Source of the DNA: Pteria penguin
Lineage: Eukaryota > Mollusca > Bivalvia > Pterioida > Pteriidae
Assembly: GCA_035048485.1 (NCBI GenBank)
Contig: CM068589.1
Coordinates: forward strand, 8,100,024-8,164,023
Length of the DNA: 64,000 nucleotides
Direction of reading: 5' to 3'
Shown: positions 35,801 through 46,285 of the stretch, piece after piece
Numbering within the stretch: the stretch's first letter is position 1
Layout of the letters: each line of letters starts with the position of its first letter
Program-made: the position numbers and the translations under genes
Notes under the pieces: generated by a model
Databases searched by the model: none
What the model was told of the DNA's origin: nothing
The model's input: the letters and a program-made list of their open reading frames with translations, nothing else

Positions 35801-37253
35801 AATTTTCAGTTAAAGTTTATCAGAAGTGATCCACTATATACAACAGAAATGTAAAACATAGCAGGAATTTTAGTTTGATTGTTAAAAGGTGTTTTTGTTC
35901 AGTTTTACTTTTTAGTTCATCTTTGTCATATATCCAAGTCAGTTATTTCACCGTTCGGATAACGTATCTGTTATGGAATAATTTTGGGTTCTTTCATACA
36001 TATTTCTTGGTGGGGTGATTCCACGTCATACTATGTCTCATTTTTCTTGCTTCATTCCTTTCATTTAAATGGATGAAACAACAAATTCTCATTCTTTCTG
36101 TTTTAGGTTTTCTATGTTGTTGAATGAATGTTAATTTGTCCCATTGTAAAGGGATGAAATCAGATCTCTTACCTCATTTCTTTTGTAGACAATCTCACAA
36201 AAGAAGATCTTACAGTTCTGACACTAGGAATGACATTCTCCTTTACAGTGTGTCTGACTTCAATGATGCTAAACTTTGCAGTGCTGGCAGGCTACAACAT
36301 GAAACGCGGAGTGCACTTCAAAACAGGTCAGTATATTTTGACTGAAGGAGAAGCTCCTGGCATAATACATTATTTACTCCCGTAGATAACAATTTATTGT
36401 TCAATTCATTATCAATTAATCATCACCAACCGCCATCATCTGAAAAAATTAAACTTTATGAAACTCATTATCATTCATGCTATCCTATCAAAATATGTTA
36501 ATTAAGTTACCAAATATCGTTATTCATTGAAACAATAAAACACTTAAACTTGAATGGGACAGGTGGGTGGGAAACATACACGCCAGTAGAACACTTATTT
36601 AACAAAAGACTAATAACATCACGTGCTAAAATACAACTTCCTATTATGATAAATAACTTTCCCCATTTTCTACTTAATGCCATACGTGTTACATAAAAGA
36701 AGAATCATTTTTCGGTAGGTTAATTCTACAAACAAAATCTTAATATATCACTTCAATTCTTTTTTTTTTTTGGGGGGGGGGGGATCTTATTAGAACATAC
36801 AGTGTAGACTATCCAGAGCGGACACTGGCAAAACCGGAATCTTGAGAAAAACAGATATATTTTGTGGAACGTATTTTTCCCTATATTTATATTATTATTC
36901 TAGGTATTAGCCAACTGTTCTTTATTTTTGAACATAGACCATGAGAAACAAAATAACATTTTGTACTATTATGGTATGGTTCAAGATCTAAGTTTTGGTA
37001 TTATCTTGTTGCTGAAGTTCACATGGATATGTTGTATAAGATTTGTTTTATTGCGTTTAATGTAGCAAAGGTAGTTGGAGATAGGTTCAATTTCAACTCA
37101 TTCATAGAAACAGCTCCATGTTCGTCATTGCGGATTAATGAGACTCCTGAATACCGGAATACGAATATGAATGCTCCCTTCTACCATGGACATCCAGAGC
37201 ATGAGAGAGTACAGGAGCAAGCAGATGCAGTGTATATCATGATAAAGGACTAA
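26413..37253 (+). CDS. Gene B: seven-exon type I membrane receptor-like gene, frameshifted in exon 4
   Basis: Exons: 26413-26476, 27103-27215, 27924-28116, 28394-28697, 35054-35137, 36189-36326, 37066-37253. Intron phases are 1, 0, 1, 1, 1, 1. The product would have a signal peptide, a first ectodomain module over exons 2 and 3, a second module in exon 4, a stalk, one membrane span and a Tyr-bearing tail: about 360 residues. Exons 1-4 match gene C and exons 5-7 match gene A, which fixes the model. Exon 4 lacks 8 nt relative to gene C, breaking the frame near 28568, and a 117-bp duplication repeats its 3' end. The gene may be a young pseudogene, or the base calls may be wrong there. Split-exon modules with FQWSY and YKIRC suggest an Ig-like fold (inference). 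Confidence 0.75.
27103..27215 (+). CDS. Gene B exon 2: first half of ectodomain module 1
   Basis: Acceptor CTTGCAG, donor GTGAGT, phases 1 and 0. It encodes DLQLDSKNQTITLSNTTLHL, then TASI and a Trp-containing FQWSYV. The gene C counterpart reads DLQLENPNITFLDDTLHV ... FQWSYI. Two N-linked sequons (NQT, NTT) agree with a secreted position. The pattern resembles A-B-C strands of an Ig-like domain without the usual B-strand Cys; that fold is inference. Confidence 0.75.
27216..27923 (+). other. Gene B intron 2 with SINE body
   Basis: Contains a SINE-derived segment at 27470-27690 (listed separately). No other feature was seen. Confidence 0.5.
27470..27690 (+). mobile_element. tRNA-derived SINE, body without a clear tRNA head
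   Basis: Matches the body of the 30.06-kb SINE: GGATGAGACAGTAAAA, CCCGTGTCACGGTA, GCAGATGCCGTCACCATAT, ACGTGAAATAAT, then GTGACGTAAAACAA and a CAATCAATCAA tail. Confidence 0.8.
27924..28116 (+). CDS. Gene B exon 3: second half of ectodomain module 1
   Basis: Acceptor ATTTAAG, donor GTTAGC, phases 0 and 1, 64 codons. It encodes SDNICYSHQHYINTTKCYIR, WP, YGPVYIRVRILDGECQNATD and KQIIFP. Three Cys (NIC, KCY, GEC) and the NTT and NAT sequons are present. In gene C (59002-59197) all three Cys positions and the block GECQNATD-x-SKQI are kept, so this half of the module is under constraint. Confidence 0.8.
28394..28697 (+). CDS. Gene B exon 4: ectodomain module 2, frameshifted
   Basis: Acceptor GGTTTAG, donor GGTAAGT. 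It reads PWEIHRESPTAYACITTDPF ... VDVSTCKGTS ... NMTC, then must change frame to continue as TSGIKVYIHIN ... LEYKIRCSTYP ... YEGSRFEEIFG. Gene C encodes the same blocks in one frame (VHVSTCK, SGVKVSIHV, LKYKIRCS, YEGSPFEE). Length is 304 nt versus 309 in gene C: minus 8 at the break and plus 3 near the end. Without the missing 8 nt the frame ends at TGA 28603-28605. Four Cys and the NMT sequon suggest a disulfide-bonded extracellular domain. Confidence 0.75.
28655..28888 (+). repeat. 117-bp tandem duplication of exon 4 end plus splice donor
   Basis: 28655-28771 is repeated as 28772-28888 with about three substitutions. Each unit carries GGATATGAAGGAAGTCGGTT, GAAGAAATATTTGGAGGTAA and the intron start. 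The gene therefore has two equivalent donors (28698 and 28815). Reading through to the second meets a TAA at 28757-28759. Confidence 0.9.
30060..30334 (+). mobile_element. tRNA-derived SINE, full copy
   Basis: The head has an A box TGGCCTAGTGG (30067-30077) and a B box GGTTCGAGTCT (30109-30119), a Pol III internal promoter. The body follows (TTTTTCAGATGAGATAGTAA, GCCCCGTGTCGTGG, GCAGATGCCGTCACCATAT), with a GTGACGTTAAACAAAAATG tail ending in AATCGATCGA. Other copies lie at 27.5, 41.8, 58.4 (minus) and 60.3 kb (minus). Confidence 0.9.
32989..33742. mobile_element. Fold-back element with about 235-bp inverted arms
   Basis: The left arm (about 32989-33225) starts AACAAGAGCAACGCCTAGCG and the right arm (about 33506-33742) ends CGCTAGGCGTTGCTCTTGTT. 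Arms stay alignable throughout, for example ACATCTGACGTTTACTAAAG and its complement, and AAGTCCAAGGGCAATAACTC. The centre of about 280 bp has no open frame. A single-stranded copy or transcript would form a long hairpin. No convincing target duplication was found. Confidence 0.88.
33840..33960 (-). repeat. Hammerhead-like repeat unit, copy 1
   Basis: On the minus strand: ATGAAGA (core CTGANGA with C changed), helix GACA/TGTC with loop TTAGT, GAAA, then TGCGCA/TGCACA able to pair. On the plus strand this spans 33881-33921. Flanks match copy 3 at 55.2 kb (GGTATATATGTTCTATAT downstream; GAGAATTC...AATCATTC upstream). Confidence 0.6.
34860..35040 (+). repeat. GGAGACGCTCACTCC repeat with GTGCCATAGTCATG tail
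   Basis: AGGAGACGCTCACTCC, CCGGGTACCTGGTCTCACC, CTGAATTTCAGGGTCCGTG, TTGTTAGTGCCATAGTCATG and TTATTTTCGTATTTT. The same order occurs at 55520-55650, and the tail alone, inverted, at 37980-38070. Confidence 0.7.
35054..35137 (+). CDS. Gene B stalk exon
   Basis: 84 nt, phase 1/1, acceptor TTTTGAAG, donor GTATTA. It encodes SISTTNTLEVTATKIITSAK followed by N-D-C. It is Thr/Ser-rich with a late Cys, as in the gene A stalk. Matching placement before the transmembrane exon supports it. Confidence 0.65.
35165..35242. repeat. T-rich tract followed by G-run
   Basis: (TTTG)n/T-tract then about 16 G at 35227-35242, in the intron after the gene B stalk exon. Confidence 0.9.
36189..36326 (+). CDS. Gene B transmembrane exon
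   Basis: 138 nt, phase 1/1, acceptor TTTTGTAG, donor GTCAGT. It encodes DNLTKEDLTVLTLG, then a span with MTFSFTVCLTSMMLNFAVLA, then GYNMKRGVHFK. It shares T-V-C-x-T-x4-N-x-A-V-L with gene A. MKR at the inner face is the stop-transfer signal. The five-residue longer lead accounts for the length difference from gene A. Confidence 0.82.
36766..36783. repeat. T-run joined to G-run
   Basis: TTTTTTTTTTT followed by about 12 G in the intron before the tail exon. Confidence 0.85.
37066..37253 (+). CDS. Gene B cytoplasmic tail, terminal exon
   Basis: 188 nt, the same length as the gene A tail. It encodes PEYRNTNMNAPFYHGHPEHE and ends QADAVYIMIKD with TAA at 37251-37253. Shared with gene A: P-E-Y-x-N, a mid-tail Y-H, and A-D-A-V-Y-x-x-I-K-D-stop. 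The second Tyr has lost the DDL context. The exon is intact, which argues against long-standing pseudogene status despite the exon 4 break. Confidence 0.82.
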
Positions 37254-37440
37254 AAATGAATTATGCTAATGGATATATTTCCGATTTTTTAAATACAAAT
37301 GTTTAATTGTATGTGTACAGTGTATAAAGCAATTTCACATTTCTTTTGTATGTGAATATAATGTTTTAATGCGCCTACTGCATTGCCTTTAAAAATAAGC
37401 TTATGATATCCGATCTTATTGTTAACTTGTACCCCAAGTT

Positions 37441-37446
37441 AATAAA
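37441..37446 (+). terminator. Candidate poly(A) signal of gene B
   Basis: AATAAA, 188 nt after the stop codon and the first canonical hexamer downstream. Confidence 0.45.
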
Positions 37447-37979
37447 ATGATTTCAACTAGTTAAACAATATATCCATTGGTATCGATCTTTTTGTCATTA
37501 AATGTATTATTATTATGATAGAATGTTGCAATTCACCGTAAAATTCAACACGAAGTTACAGCATAGTGGAAAATATGTTTATGGGAATCGGATAAAGTAT
37601 CATTAACCTTGCAAACATGTATTTGAAACTGAATTTTATTTAAATTTCACTACACAAGGTAGTATCTCCTGAAGAATGCTACACAGTTACCTTGATACAT
37701 GATGATCAATTGGAGCATTAATTTATTTCAGTATACTGCAGTGTTGACAAGATTAGGTATCATGACAGTACAAATCATGTACAATGAGAAATGCTTTAAG
37801 AAACAGCCCAAGAATTCCCCCAAAACTTGTTGCTCATGCCAGGAGTCATCACTGTTGACGAGGAAAACATTTCTGTCTGCATACTGTCTTATCAGCTAAT
37901 TTAATACGCATCCTTACATTTTTATTTACTTTTCTCATGTATTCATTGTAAAACTTAATAACGTTTATAATAACTTACA

Positions 37980-38075
37980 TATAACTTTTATTAAAATACG
38001 AAAATAACTGCCGTTCATGTAAAATACGAAAATAACTGGTGTCACATGACTATGGCATTAATTACAATGTACCAT
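37980..38075 (-). repeat. Inverted tail fragment of the GTGCCATAGTCATG repeat
   Basis: AAAATACGAAAATAACTG occurs twice (near 37997 and 38021), then GGTGTCACATGACTATGGCA and ACAATGTACC: the reverse complement of the tail at 34950-35015. Confidence 0.6.
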
Positions 38076-38079
38076 TGAA

Positions 38080-41000
38080 TATACATGATTGTGAACACAC
38101 ACACTGTAGAAAGTGTCACAACCATATAACATCAGGGAAAAGGGTACAATAATACAGGTCAAAGAGCAAATGACTAATGGTGTTACACTTACCTAAATGT
38201 ATACTTTGGGCAAATGTACAATGATATATATGGTGAACGTCGTGAAGTGAACAGGGAGTGTAAACATGTACCACGACATGTATAATATATTTCATATTCG
38301 GATAGTATGAGATCATAATTAAATTCAGTACCACGTGTTTATCATTTAAAATAATAGAATTGCACGAGTTCCCCTGATGTCATATCAATGGAACAGGAAG
38401 CCCCTTGTAATGAGGCATCTTATTTCTATCACCGTTTATTGCATGAAGGTAAACTTCTTATTAGAGTCTAGCTATTGTATATTATTCCTCACACCCTGCA
38501 CATCTTTATACCCTGTAAATATTATGCTGCATACCACATCATATATTTTCAGTTTACAACAAGATGCACAAGTTTTCTTACCAAACAATTGATATCGTGT
38601 TCGTGAAAAATGTGTAGGAGATTATTTATAGATTAATGATCATGAATGATGACTATAATGTTATGGTATCGTAATATCAATTACTGATCCAAACTTTGAC
38701 TTCATTTTGGAGACATTTCCATGAATAAATTCAGAAAAGATAAAAAAATCATTTGAAACAAAGGACCATTCAAAGTTGAAACTCAGGCTTAGAATTCAAT
38801 ATATCAACAGACAATTTACTTCAAAAAATGAATTGATTTTTTACTTTTAACTGTTCGGTGAATTTTTCAGCTGGAAAGATTTCCATTGTTTTGCGCTTAT
38901 TACAAATCGTTGCCCACTTTCTACTAATGGTGGAATAACCCTGAAAGTAATTTATTTGATTTCATACAAAAACATAGAGTTGCCTCCCTTTGTATAGATA
39001 CACAACATAAGGATTTTTTTTTCTATTATTAAAAGGAGTATGTATGTCCATATTTAAATCCGGTACCTATCATATGAAGCACAAAAGGGTCTTGTGGTTA
39101 CTTTTCACTGACGTTAGTTGTTCTTTATGTCTAATAAATTGGTTTTCATCACAAGTACGTTTAGGATGTTTGACAGAGCTATCCGATCCTAATTTATCAC
39201 CGAAGAATTTATGTTTAGTCTAATAAAACTTAATCAGATGTAGATAAGAGCTATAGCGTTATATCACAGTTATCACAAATGTGAGATTTGAAATAAAAGG
39301 CAAATGGTGCATTAGAAATATTCTTTACGTATTCATGAATAGATATCATTAAGATGAGATAACTCCGTCATGATTATAAACAATGCTAGAGTTGACAACT
39401 TTTAAATCGATTGTGCAATAAAATCTTGTGACCCAGTTAAAAATAGAATACCTCGACCCATGTATCACCGTGCTTTGTGTATAAGTGCACTCCAATAATA
39501 GACGTAGACAGGAAGTATAGGTTTAATGTTTGATAGCATATTGCTGATCAATTATGTGAGGAACTTGAACTTGAGAATACTATTTGTATTTATAGTATGT
39601 ATCAACCCCAACAAAAATGTAGAGAGTGACAAATTTGTTAGAACGACGAACGAAAGAGTGGTTTCAGATTTAAAAATTATCATAAGGACCTGTATAGCAT
39701 GAACAATAGCCAAACAAAATGGACCGGCGAAAAATAATCACCCTACCCATATTTTATCATATATCACTGTAAAGGACATTTGTAACTACGAAATAATAGA
39801 TAAGTACATAGAGAAATAAAAGACAGGAACAGGAGGAGGGGGGGGGGGGTTATTCAATAGTCCATACATGTATTTCCTTATTTTTCTTGACATTTCAATG
39901 GTCACTAATAATAACAGGAAAGGAAAATGTATGAGAATTGACTTCTTAGTGTGAAACCCCCAACCAAAATATTTACAGCATGAAGAGTCTACCTCATTCA
40001 AAATCGGAAGCAATCTGGGGTCTGTTTGATTTCATGATAGAATACATACTGTAACATAACAAGAGAATATATATCTGACTGAAATATATTTATCTACCCC
40101 AGGCATTTGAGGACGTGAAAAAAAAACAAGAATAATGAGTATAATTGATGATGATACTGGTATGTCATCATATACATTGCTCAATGTTTTTGCCTTGGGA
40201 TAGTTTAGTATGCACCAATTCCTTTGTATTCCGCGGATGAATTGTTAAGATTAAGTGAGATATGTTAAATCGTCTGTTGTAGACGAGCATAGCACTCTAA
40301 AACAGGGTATTGGATTCCTCATTAAAGTTATCTCATGACATGGTGATTCCTATTATTCCTTGTCTAGGCGTTTTGCTTGCGATGTGTTTTTTTCTTTTTT
40401 TTGCGGGGGGGGGGGGGGGTTGGTTGGATGGTTTTTTGTTTTTTAATAAAGTCAACTAGAATCCTTTTCCTCATCTTCCTCTGCTTTGGTTTGAGTATTG
40501 AAATAAAATAAAATATCTTACTTATTCCCTTTCTCTTTAGGCGAGTCTTGTCATGTGTTTCCTATCTTTGTATTAAATGTTTAGATTTCATAGTGGGTCG
40601 GACTTAAATGAGATAAAAATGACAAGCTACCATATGAAATACATAACATGTACAAGTATATTCTTAATAATTTACACCATAGATAGCATGTTTCTAATTT
40701 TCTATCAATTAATAAAGTTTTATCACAATTTTCCTACTTTTATATATGATATATGATAGGGATTAATTACACAGTAAAGCCAATTCCATAACTAGTTATG
40801 GTAAAATTTTGCAAGGCTGTCCTGCCCAATCTATCTGAAAAAAAAACAGCAATGTGACTGTGATCTAAATCAAAGAATAGTTGATATTCATAACACCATT
40901 TGTACACCAATCTCAATACAGATATATCCCTTGCTTGGCGGCGATGTCAATGTCATGAGTATACAGTTTAAGATTTTTTGTTCTATTGACAATACAATCA

Positions 41001-41820
41001 AGCTATAAAACCAGTTTAATTTCGAATTTATTGAAAGGAAAAAAATAATCCTGGATCCCAGACCACGAAGATTGATGATGGTTCAATTATTTACCCACAT
41101 CAATTAACTACCGTTTGTTACTCAGTTAACCGTCCCATGTCGGTATCGAATCCGTAATGCAATCAATATTTTGTAATGTCATTCTATGTATTGCATTACT
41201 TGTTACCAAGTTTTATTGTACATATGCTTGGATACTTCTGCCCAACAATCAGATACCTTTCATTTCCTTTGACTCGGTAGAAGTAAGTGCAGTGAAACTA
41301 TGATGAAGGGTTCAGACAGAATACTTTGTTCAAATGCATCTGATAATCTTTTATATGTTTCTCTTGGGTACGCTACAGAAGTCATTCATAAAGAATATGT
41401 GTCATGCAAAATACTATTTACTAATATGGAGTTTATATATGTTTGAAAGCCCAAATTATCTCAATTTGATGACTCCGTGTTTCCTTATTCATTCCTTGTC
41501 GCCTAATGTTACGTTGATATCAATCTGATTCTTTAATATATCAGACTTTAAAGTTCGAAGTAAAGATGTTTTAGACATCAAAGATGAAAGACTTAAAGCA
41601 GGTTTAGAAAAGTACAATGCCGACAATTCTATCATCATATCAATTATATCCTGATAAATGCATTTACATCATAAATAATGAATGATAAATATTCTGAAGC
41701 TATATCGAATGATTATTGGTAATACGTTATAGATTCACATAGCATATACCGCCACAAATGTCTTTATTATTTTTAATATTTTATTTGATTGCTTTGTTGT
41801 GAAATGTATGTTTCTTTGTT
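38080..41820. other. Intergenic, AT-rich, no gene
   Basis: Between genes B and C. G-runs lie at about 39837-39849 and 40403-40419. Around 41120-41200 is a segment (AACCGTCCCATGTCGGTATC) shared in part with 44970-45040 and 57060-57150. No exon of the receptor family was found. Confidence 0.4.
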
Positions 41821-41821
41821 T

Positions 41822-42002
41822 TATTGCGACCGAAAGGTCCTGGGTTTGACTTGTCGGTGTATGGTTTCGGATGACGCAGTAAAACCACTGTCACGCGTCA
41901 TTTTGAATATCTGCTTCTCAAGGGTCCGCTACAAAGGTATAGATTTCTGAGCAATGCATATACATAAAATAATCCTTGAGTCACGTAAAACAATAGATAG
42001 TC
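41822..42002 (+). mobile_element. Decayed tRNA-derived SINE
   Basis: Begins near GGTCCTGGGTTTGACTTG (B-box region), then GGATGACGCAGTAAAACCAC, AAGGGTCCGCTACAAAGG and GAGTCACGTAAAACAATAG. It aligns with the 27.5-kb copy. Confidence 0.7.
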
Positions 42003-42066
42003 AATTTATAATAACTATATTTAGTATGCTATTCTGCCTGTGCGTGTGTATTAGGGGGAAAGAGTT

Positions 42067-42108
42067 GTTATTATTATTATTTTTTTAATTATTATTATTT
42101 TTTTTTAA

Positions 42109-42176
<68 letters not shown>
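42067..42176. repeat. (TTA)n microsatellite
   Basis: About 110 bp of TTA/ATT units with a few T-rich interruptions, abutting the repeat at 42183. Confidence 0.95.
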
Positions 42177-42182
42177 TGTAAA

Positions 42183-43050
42183 GATGATGGGTAAATCCAA
42201 AACATAAGTCCGAATATCATGAAGCCAGAGTACATACAGTTGGTTGCAGTCCTAACCTTACATTCAAGTGCACTTTAAGTTTAAGTTTTCGTCCCCAAAA
42301 CCAGTCATGAAGTTAAGTCAAGTGCACTTAATATCAAGTTTACTTTCAAGTAATTCTGCCTTCAAGTTTACTATCACTTGACACCAAGTTTACTTTTCGC
42401 ATTTGTTTATTACAATTATCCAGTTTCGTATAAAAGAAAAAAGAGGAGGTACTGGCTCGGTTATGTGGCAGAAGTCACCATGGAGCTATACAATACATGA
42501 ATATAAATAAGATACTAAAACATATAACACATTATAAAAATATTTGATTGTAGTGTATTTGATTGTAGAAATAATTGTCTTATTATGTACAATTGCATAA
42601 TTTATGTAAAAATTGTTTTAATACAAAAATATTATAAATGTACATGTATATAGAGAGTAAACTAAACTTCAAGTGCGGAGTAAACTTGGAATCAAGTTTA
42701 GTATTAAACTTGATTCCAAGTTTACTCTGTTGTCGCCAGGTAAAATTGAAAAGCAGTGATAAAGTTAACTTAAAGTGCACTTTATGTAAGGTTAGGATTG
42801 CACCTAACTGTACTAAACAGTTAAAATGGAAACCAATTGGAAAATAACAAAATATGTCTACTTGAAGAGCATATGTGAACTCCTATGATGTATTGAGATC
42901 AGGTGCCCGGAGAGAGTGAACATCTCCTGCTTGCTAGCAAAACCCGTCACACATTCTCCGTAGAAAGAGTCAAATCGTGTAAATTCCACATATATTTATA
43001 TATGGAGAAATCAAATCGGTAACCTTCTGGTATGAAAGGTGTCAAATCTG
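42183..43050 (+). repeat. GATGATGGGTAAATCC repeat, split by a TIR element
   Basis: Flanked by TGTAAA on both sides (42177-42182 and 43051-43056). Removing the nested element (42237-42810 plus one TA) leaves about 292 bp, essentially the length of the 19501-19794 copy (294). It carries GAGATCAGGTGCCCGG, CATCTCCTGCTTGCTAGCA and GTGTCAAATCTG. Confidence 0.8.
42237..42810. mobile_element. 574-bp TIR element (CAGTTGGTTGCAG family), TA target duplication
   Basis: The ends CAGTTGGTTGCAGTCCTAAC and its inverted partner (GTTAGGATTGCACCTAACTG) extend inward through CTTACAT...AAGTGCACTTTAAGTT. TA flanks both sides (42235-42236, 42811-42812). AAGTGCACTT and CAAGTTTACT repeats fill the arms. The 47.74-kb copy of the host repeat has a single TA at this point, confirming insertion. 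No coding capacity. Confidence 0.85.
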
Positions 43051-43179
43051 TGTAAAATGATCGGAATGGACTCAGTTCAGAATATTTAAAAGTCTGGATA
43101 ACGAGATATAATATGGAGTGATAAGAGTCTCTTAACGACCATATAACATCCTCAGTGACGTTGCTAGTCTAGCACATAT

Positions 43180-43600
43180 ATAACTCTGGTTGAGTAGCCT
43201 ATCTGAAAGTCGCCTAGCCCTCAGAACAAAGTCATTGTACTTTGAACATGCCTTTGAATAACGTATTAACTGAGATATGTATATGCCGTATGCGGGCGAA
43301 TGTTGCTGCTTATGAAAGGAAAGTTTGTGATAGCGAAATTAAAATCGTCACATTTGTCATAGAGTGAGGTGTTCAATTGACCGTTAATGTCGAAAGACAA
43401 CATAATATCTAAATACGAAGTAGAATTACTACTTTCTGTGGTTTGTTTGACCTCCAGTTCTCTTGGATAGATTATGCTAAAGTAATCCGCGAATAAAGGA
43501 TTATTAATTGAAAGCAAGTCATCTACATATCTGTAAGTGAAAATGAAGCCAAGAGCCAATTGTTTCTTTCCTTGCGAAAGCAAAGACTGAATGAATTCAG
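43180..43600 (-). pseudogene. Penelope-like reverse-transcriptase fragment
   Basis: Minus-strand frame: FTYRYVDDLLSINN (RT YVDD catalytic motif), then SIIYPRELEVKQTT, TSYLDIML, LYDKCDDFNFAITNFPFISS. After a frame change it continues PAYGIYISQLIRYSKACSKY and FVLRARRL. This order is the C-terminal RT half of a retroelement group I assign to Penelope-like elements. The frameshift near 43290 and lack of the rest make it a fossil. Confidence 0.7.
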
Positions 43601-43614
43601 CTTCGTATGAGTAA

Positions 43615-43662
43615 ATTATTATTATTTTTATTACTATTATTATTATTATTATTATTATTATT
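43615..43662. repeat. (ATT)n microsatellite
   Basis: Imperfect ATT repeat next to the preceding retroelement fragment. Confidence 0.95.
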
Positions 43663-45134
43663 TCTTAATCCATTTGCCTCATATAAGTATATTATGTTAG
43701 TAAAGATATTTTTAGCAGTAACCCGAAATAACGAGTTGGCTCTTCATACAAGAGGATTTACCTCAATGCCAAGAAAGATTATTGGGTCTTTTTATTATAC
43801 AGTTATTTCCTATTTCAACGGGTATTTTGCGTGAAACCATTGTGGGGTAAAATCACGGAAAATGATATAGAAATTGTATGAAGTCACAATGTCACAAGTC
43901 TGCTCATATTGGAAATAACTTATATTGGAAAAGGCCCACTATAACACACCAATACAACATCAGCTTTCATTTATAAAGTGAATGTAGAGGGATGAGATAA
44001 GATATGGTCATATGTATCCCCGACAAAGTTATCATAGATTTGTTTTATAACCATTACTATGGTTTAATGCTGTAAGAGTAGTGAGTAGCCACTATTCCTA
44101 CAATATTTATGCAACTTAATATTATTGCTTTGCGTGTTCCTGTTTTGAAAGACTGCTTATTTAACAATTAATACTGCCAAATAGATGATGTCGTTGATAT
44201 CTGAATATTTCCTTTCTTTCTTTCTGTCCATTTTCTCTTCTTTCTTCTTTCTTTTTTTTTCCAAATTCAGCAAACTTGTGTAGGAGACAAGTAGTGACAT
44301 GCTTGTCCTTTGGCAGTTGCGTATATTACAACCAACTACTGTATTTGAATTATGAACATTATCCTCTAATCATTACTAAAAGGCATCTCGTACTACTTGG
44401 TTTGACTATTTTTGAGGCATTTTACAATGGAAGATCAGGCGTAGTATTACATTTTCAATAGAACACATATTTCAGTTTGTACAGGATACTCTTGACAAAT
44501 AACAAATTATTGGTTTGAAAGATTTGTAATTATTTAGATTGTAACATTTTAAAATCGCTGCTGCATATTCCGAATTTATTAAATTTTTAAAACATTTTTA
44601 TTTTACTTTGGTTTATTTTGATGAGAGGACAAGAGATATTTATCCAAGTGGTATAACAGAAATCACCAAAGACATGCATATAAAACATGATAATAGTCAC
44701 AGAATCACAGCAAACGACATTCTAAAATAGCAGATTGTGCTGAAGTAACGATAACAACTTAGTATTGCAAGTTATAGTAAAAACGTCACTCAATTGCTAT
44801 GGTTAATTATGTATTATAAGTATGTTCTATGTTTTATGACCTCTCAATATGCGATACCTGTTGACCCTTGTTCTTTACATGGGGGATTATGTATAAATCT
44901 TTTAATGTACGTCCTTTGATTGTTCTGTTGTAACAGTGAGTGGGAAGGTGGGCCCTTAAACCGGTTAACCACACCATTTGTTTGGCTTTTGTCAAATCAA
45001 ATGACCGTCCTAAGTCCTAAGTCGGGATCGTGACTATTTTACTCAAAAGACATGGGACAGGTATCTCCCGAACTCCTCTATTTAAATTCAATTTAGAAGT
45101 AACTTGCTCGATCAAAGTCCGGGCATTTAATGGT
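43663..45134. other. Intergenic stretch
   Basis: No gene supported. A possible terminal-exon-like frame (44276-44461 after a CAAATTCAG) has no motif. At 44968-45040, CCATTTGTTTGGCTTTTGTC and GACCGTCCTAAGTC match the start of gene C intron 2 (57058-57110), a shared dispersed repeat. Confidence 0.35.
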
Positions 45135-45850
45135 ATACTTTATTGAGTCCTACAAAAGACATTTTAGCTAATGGTACGAGAACAGCTGTCAATGACATGC
45201 ACAGAATTATAAAAATTCTTAGTATAATGTAGTTATGGTACCTATTTAATGCGGTAAATTAAAGTGAAATCATCTCAAGTACCGGATCTTTAAGTGTGGC
45301 TCTGTCCAGGGCCTTCTTAGGTCTGATAAAGGGTTTAGACAGGGTTGCGTCAACTCAGGTCTATTAATTAAGAGAGTACAACGCCAAATGGAAAGACATT
45401 ATAAGGCTGTATAGGGTTCCAATATACGGTGTGTGGTATTTGGGATAACATAACCACCGCGTAAAACATTTTAATTGTAGAGAAAATTTCCTCTATTTAA
45501 TAGTAACCTTTATTAACTACTAAAAAACAACATCTGACCTAATTGTACGAGAACAGCCGTCAATGACATGTACAAAATACAAGAATTATCACCGATATTC
45601 AAAAAAACATACTAGGATAATGCAGTTGGGGTACCGATTTAAAGCGGTAAATTGGAAAGAAATCAATTGAACTACCAGTTTTTAGTTGTCGCCCCGTCCA
45701 GGGTCTGATAAGGTAGGCAGGGCCCCGCAATTGCGTCAACTCAAGTCTGTTAATAAGGGAGTACAATGCTCAATGAAAAACATTCGAGGACTGTATATGG
45801 TTCCAAAGTATGGTTAATGGTATTTGGGATCACCAACGGGTAAAACTTGC
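45135..45850 (+). repeat. Direct duplication, about 345 bp twice, offset 371
   Basis: Copies about 45135-45472 and 45505-45850 share GTACGAGAACAGC at 45174 and 45545, TGCGTCAACTCA-GTCT, GAGTACAA, and GGTATTTGGGAT near their ends. One frame of the first copy has KGFRQGC, like an RT motif, so this may be duplicated LINE debris. Confidence 0.7.
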
Positions 45851-46071
45851 GAGGAATTTGAATGTCAACTTCTGCTACATACATATTGCTGAAAAAATAT
45901 TTTTTTTGAAATCAAAAATTTTAAAAAATTGAATAAGATCGAAATATTTTCCCAAAGACTTTTAAATTTAATCGCATCTGCAACAGTAATAAAACGTTTT
46001 TATTTGGAGATTTTCTTGTATTTGAATCTAAACCGCTGGTACAGGTTCTCGCAAATGAAACCAGATGAGAA

Positions 46072-46285
<214 letters not shown>

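Noticed and set aside
44276..44461. Possible terminal exon after CAAATTCAG
   Set aside because: No similarity to the family tails and no partner exons.
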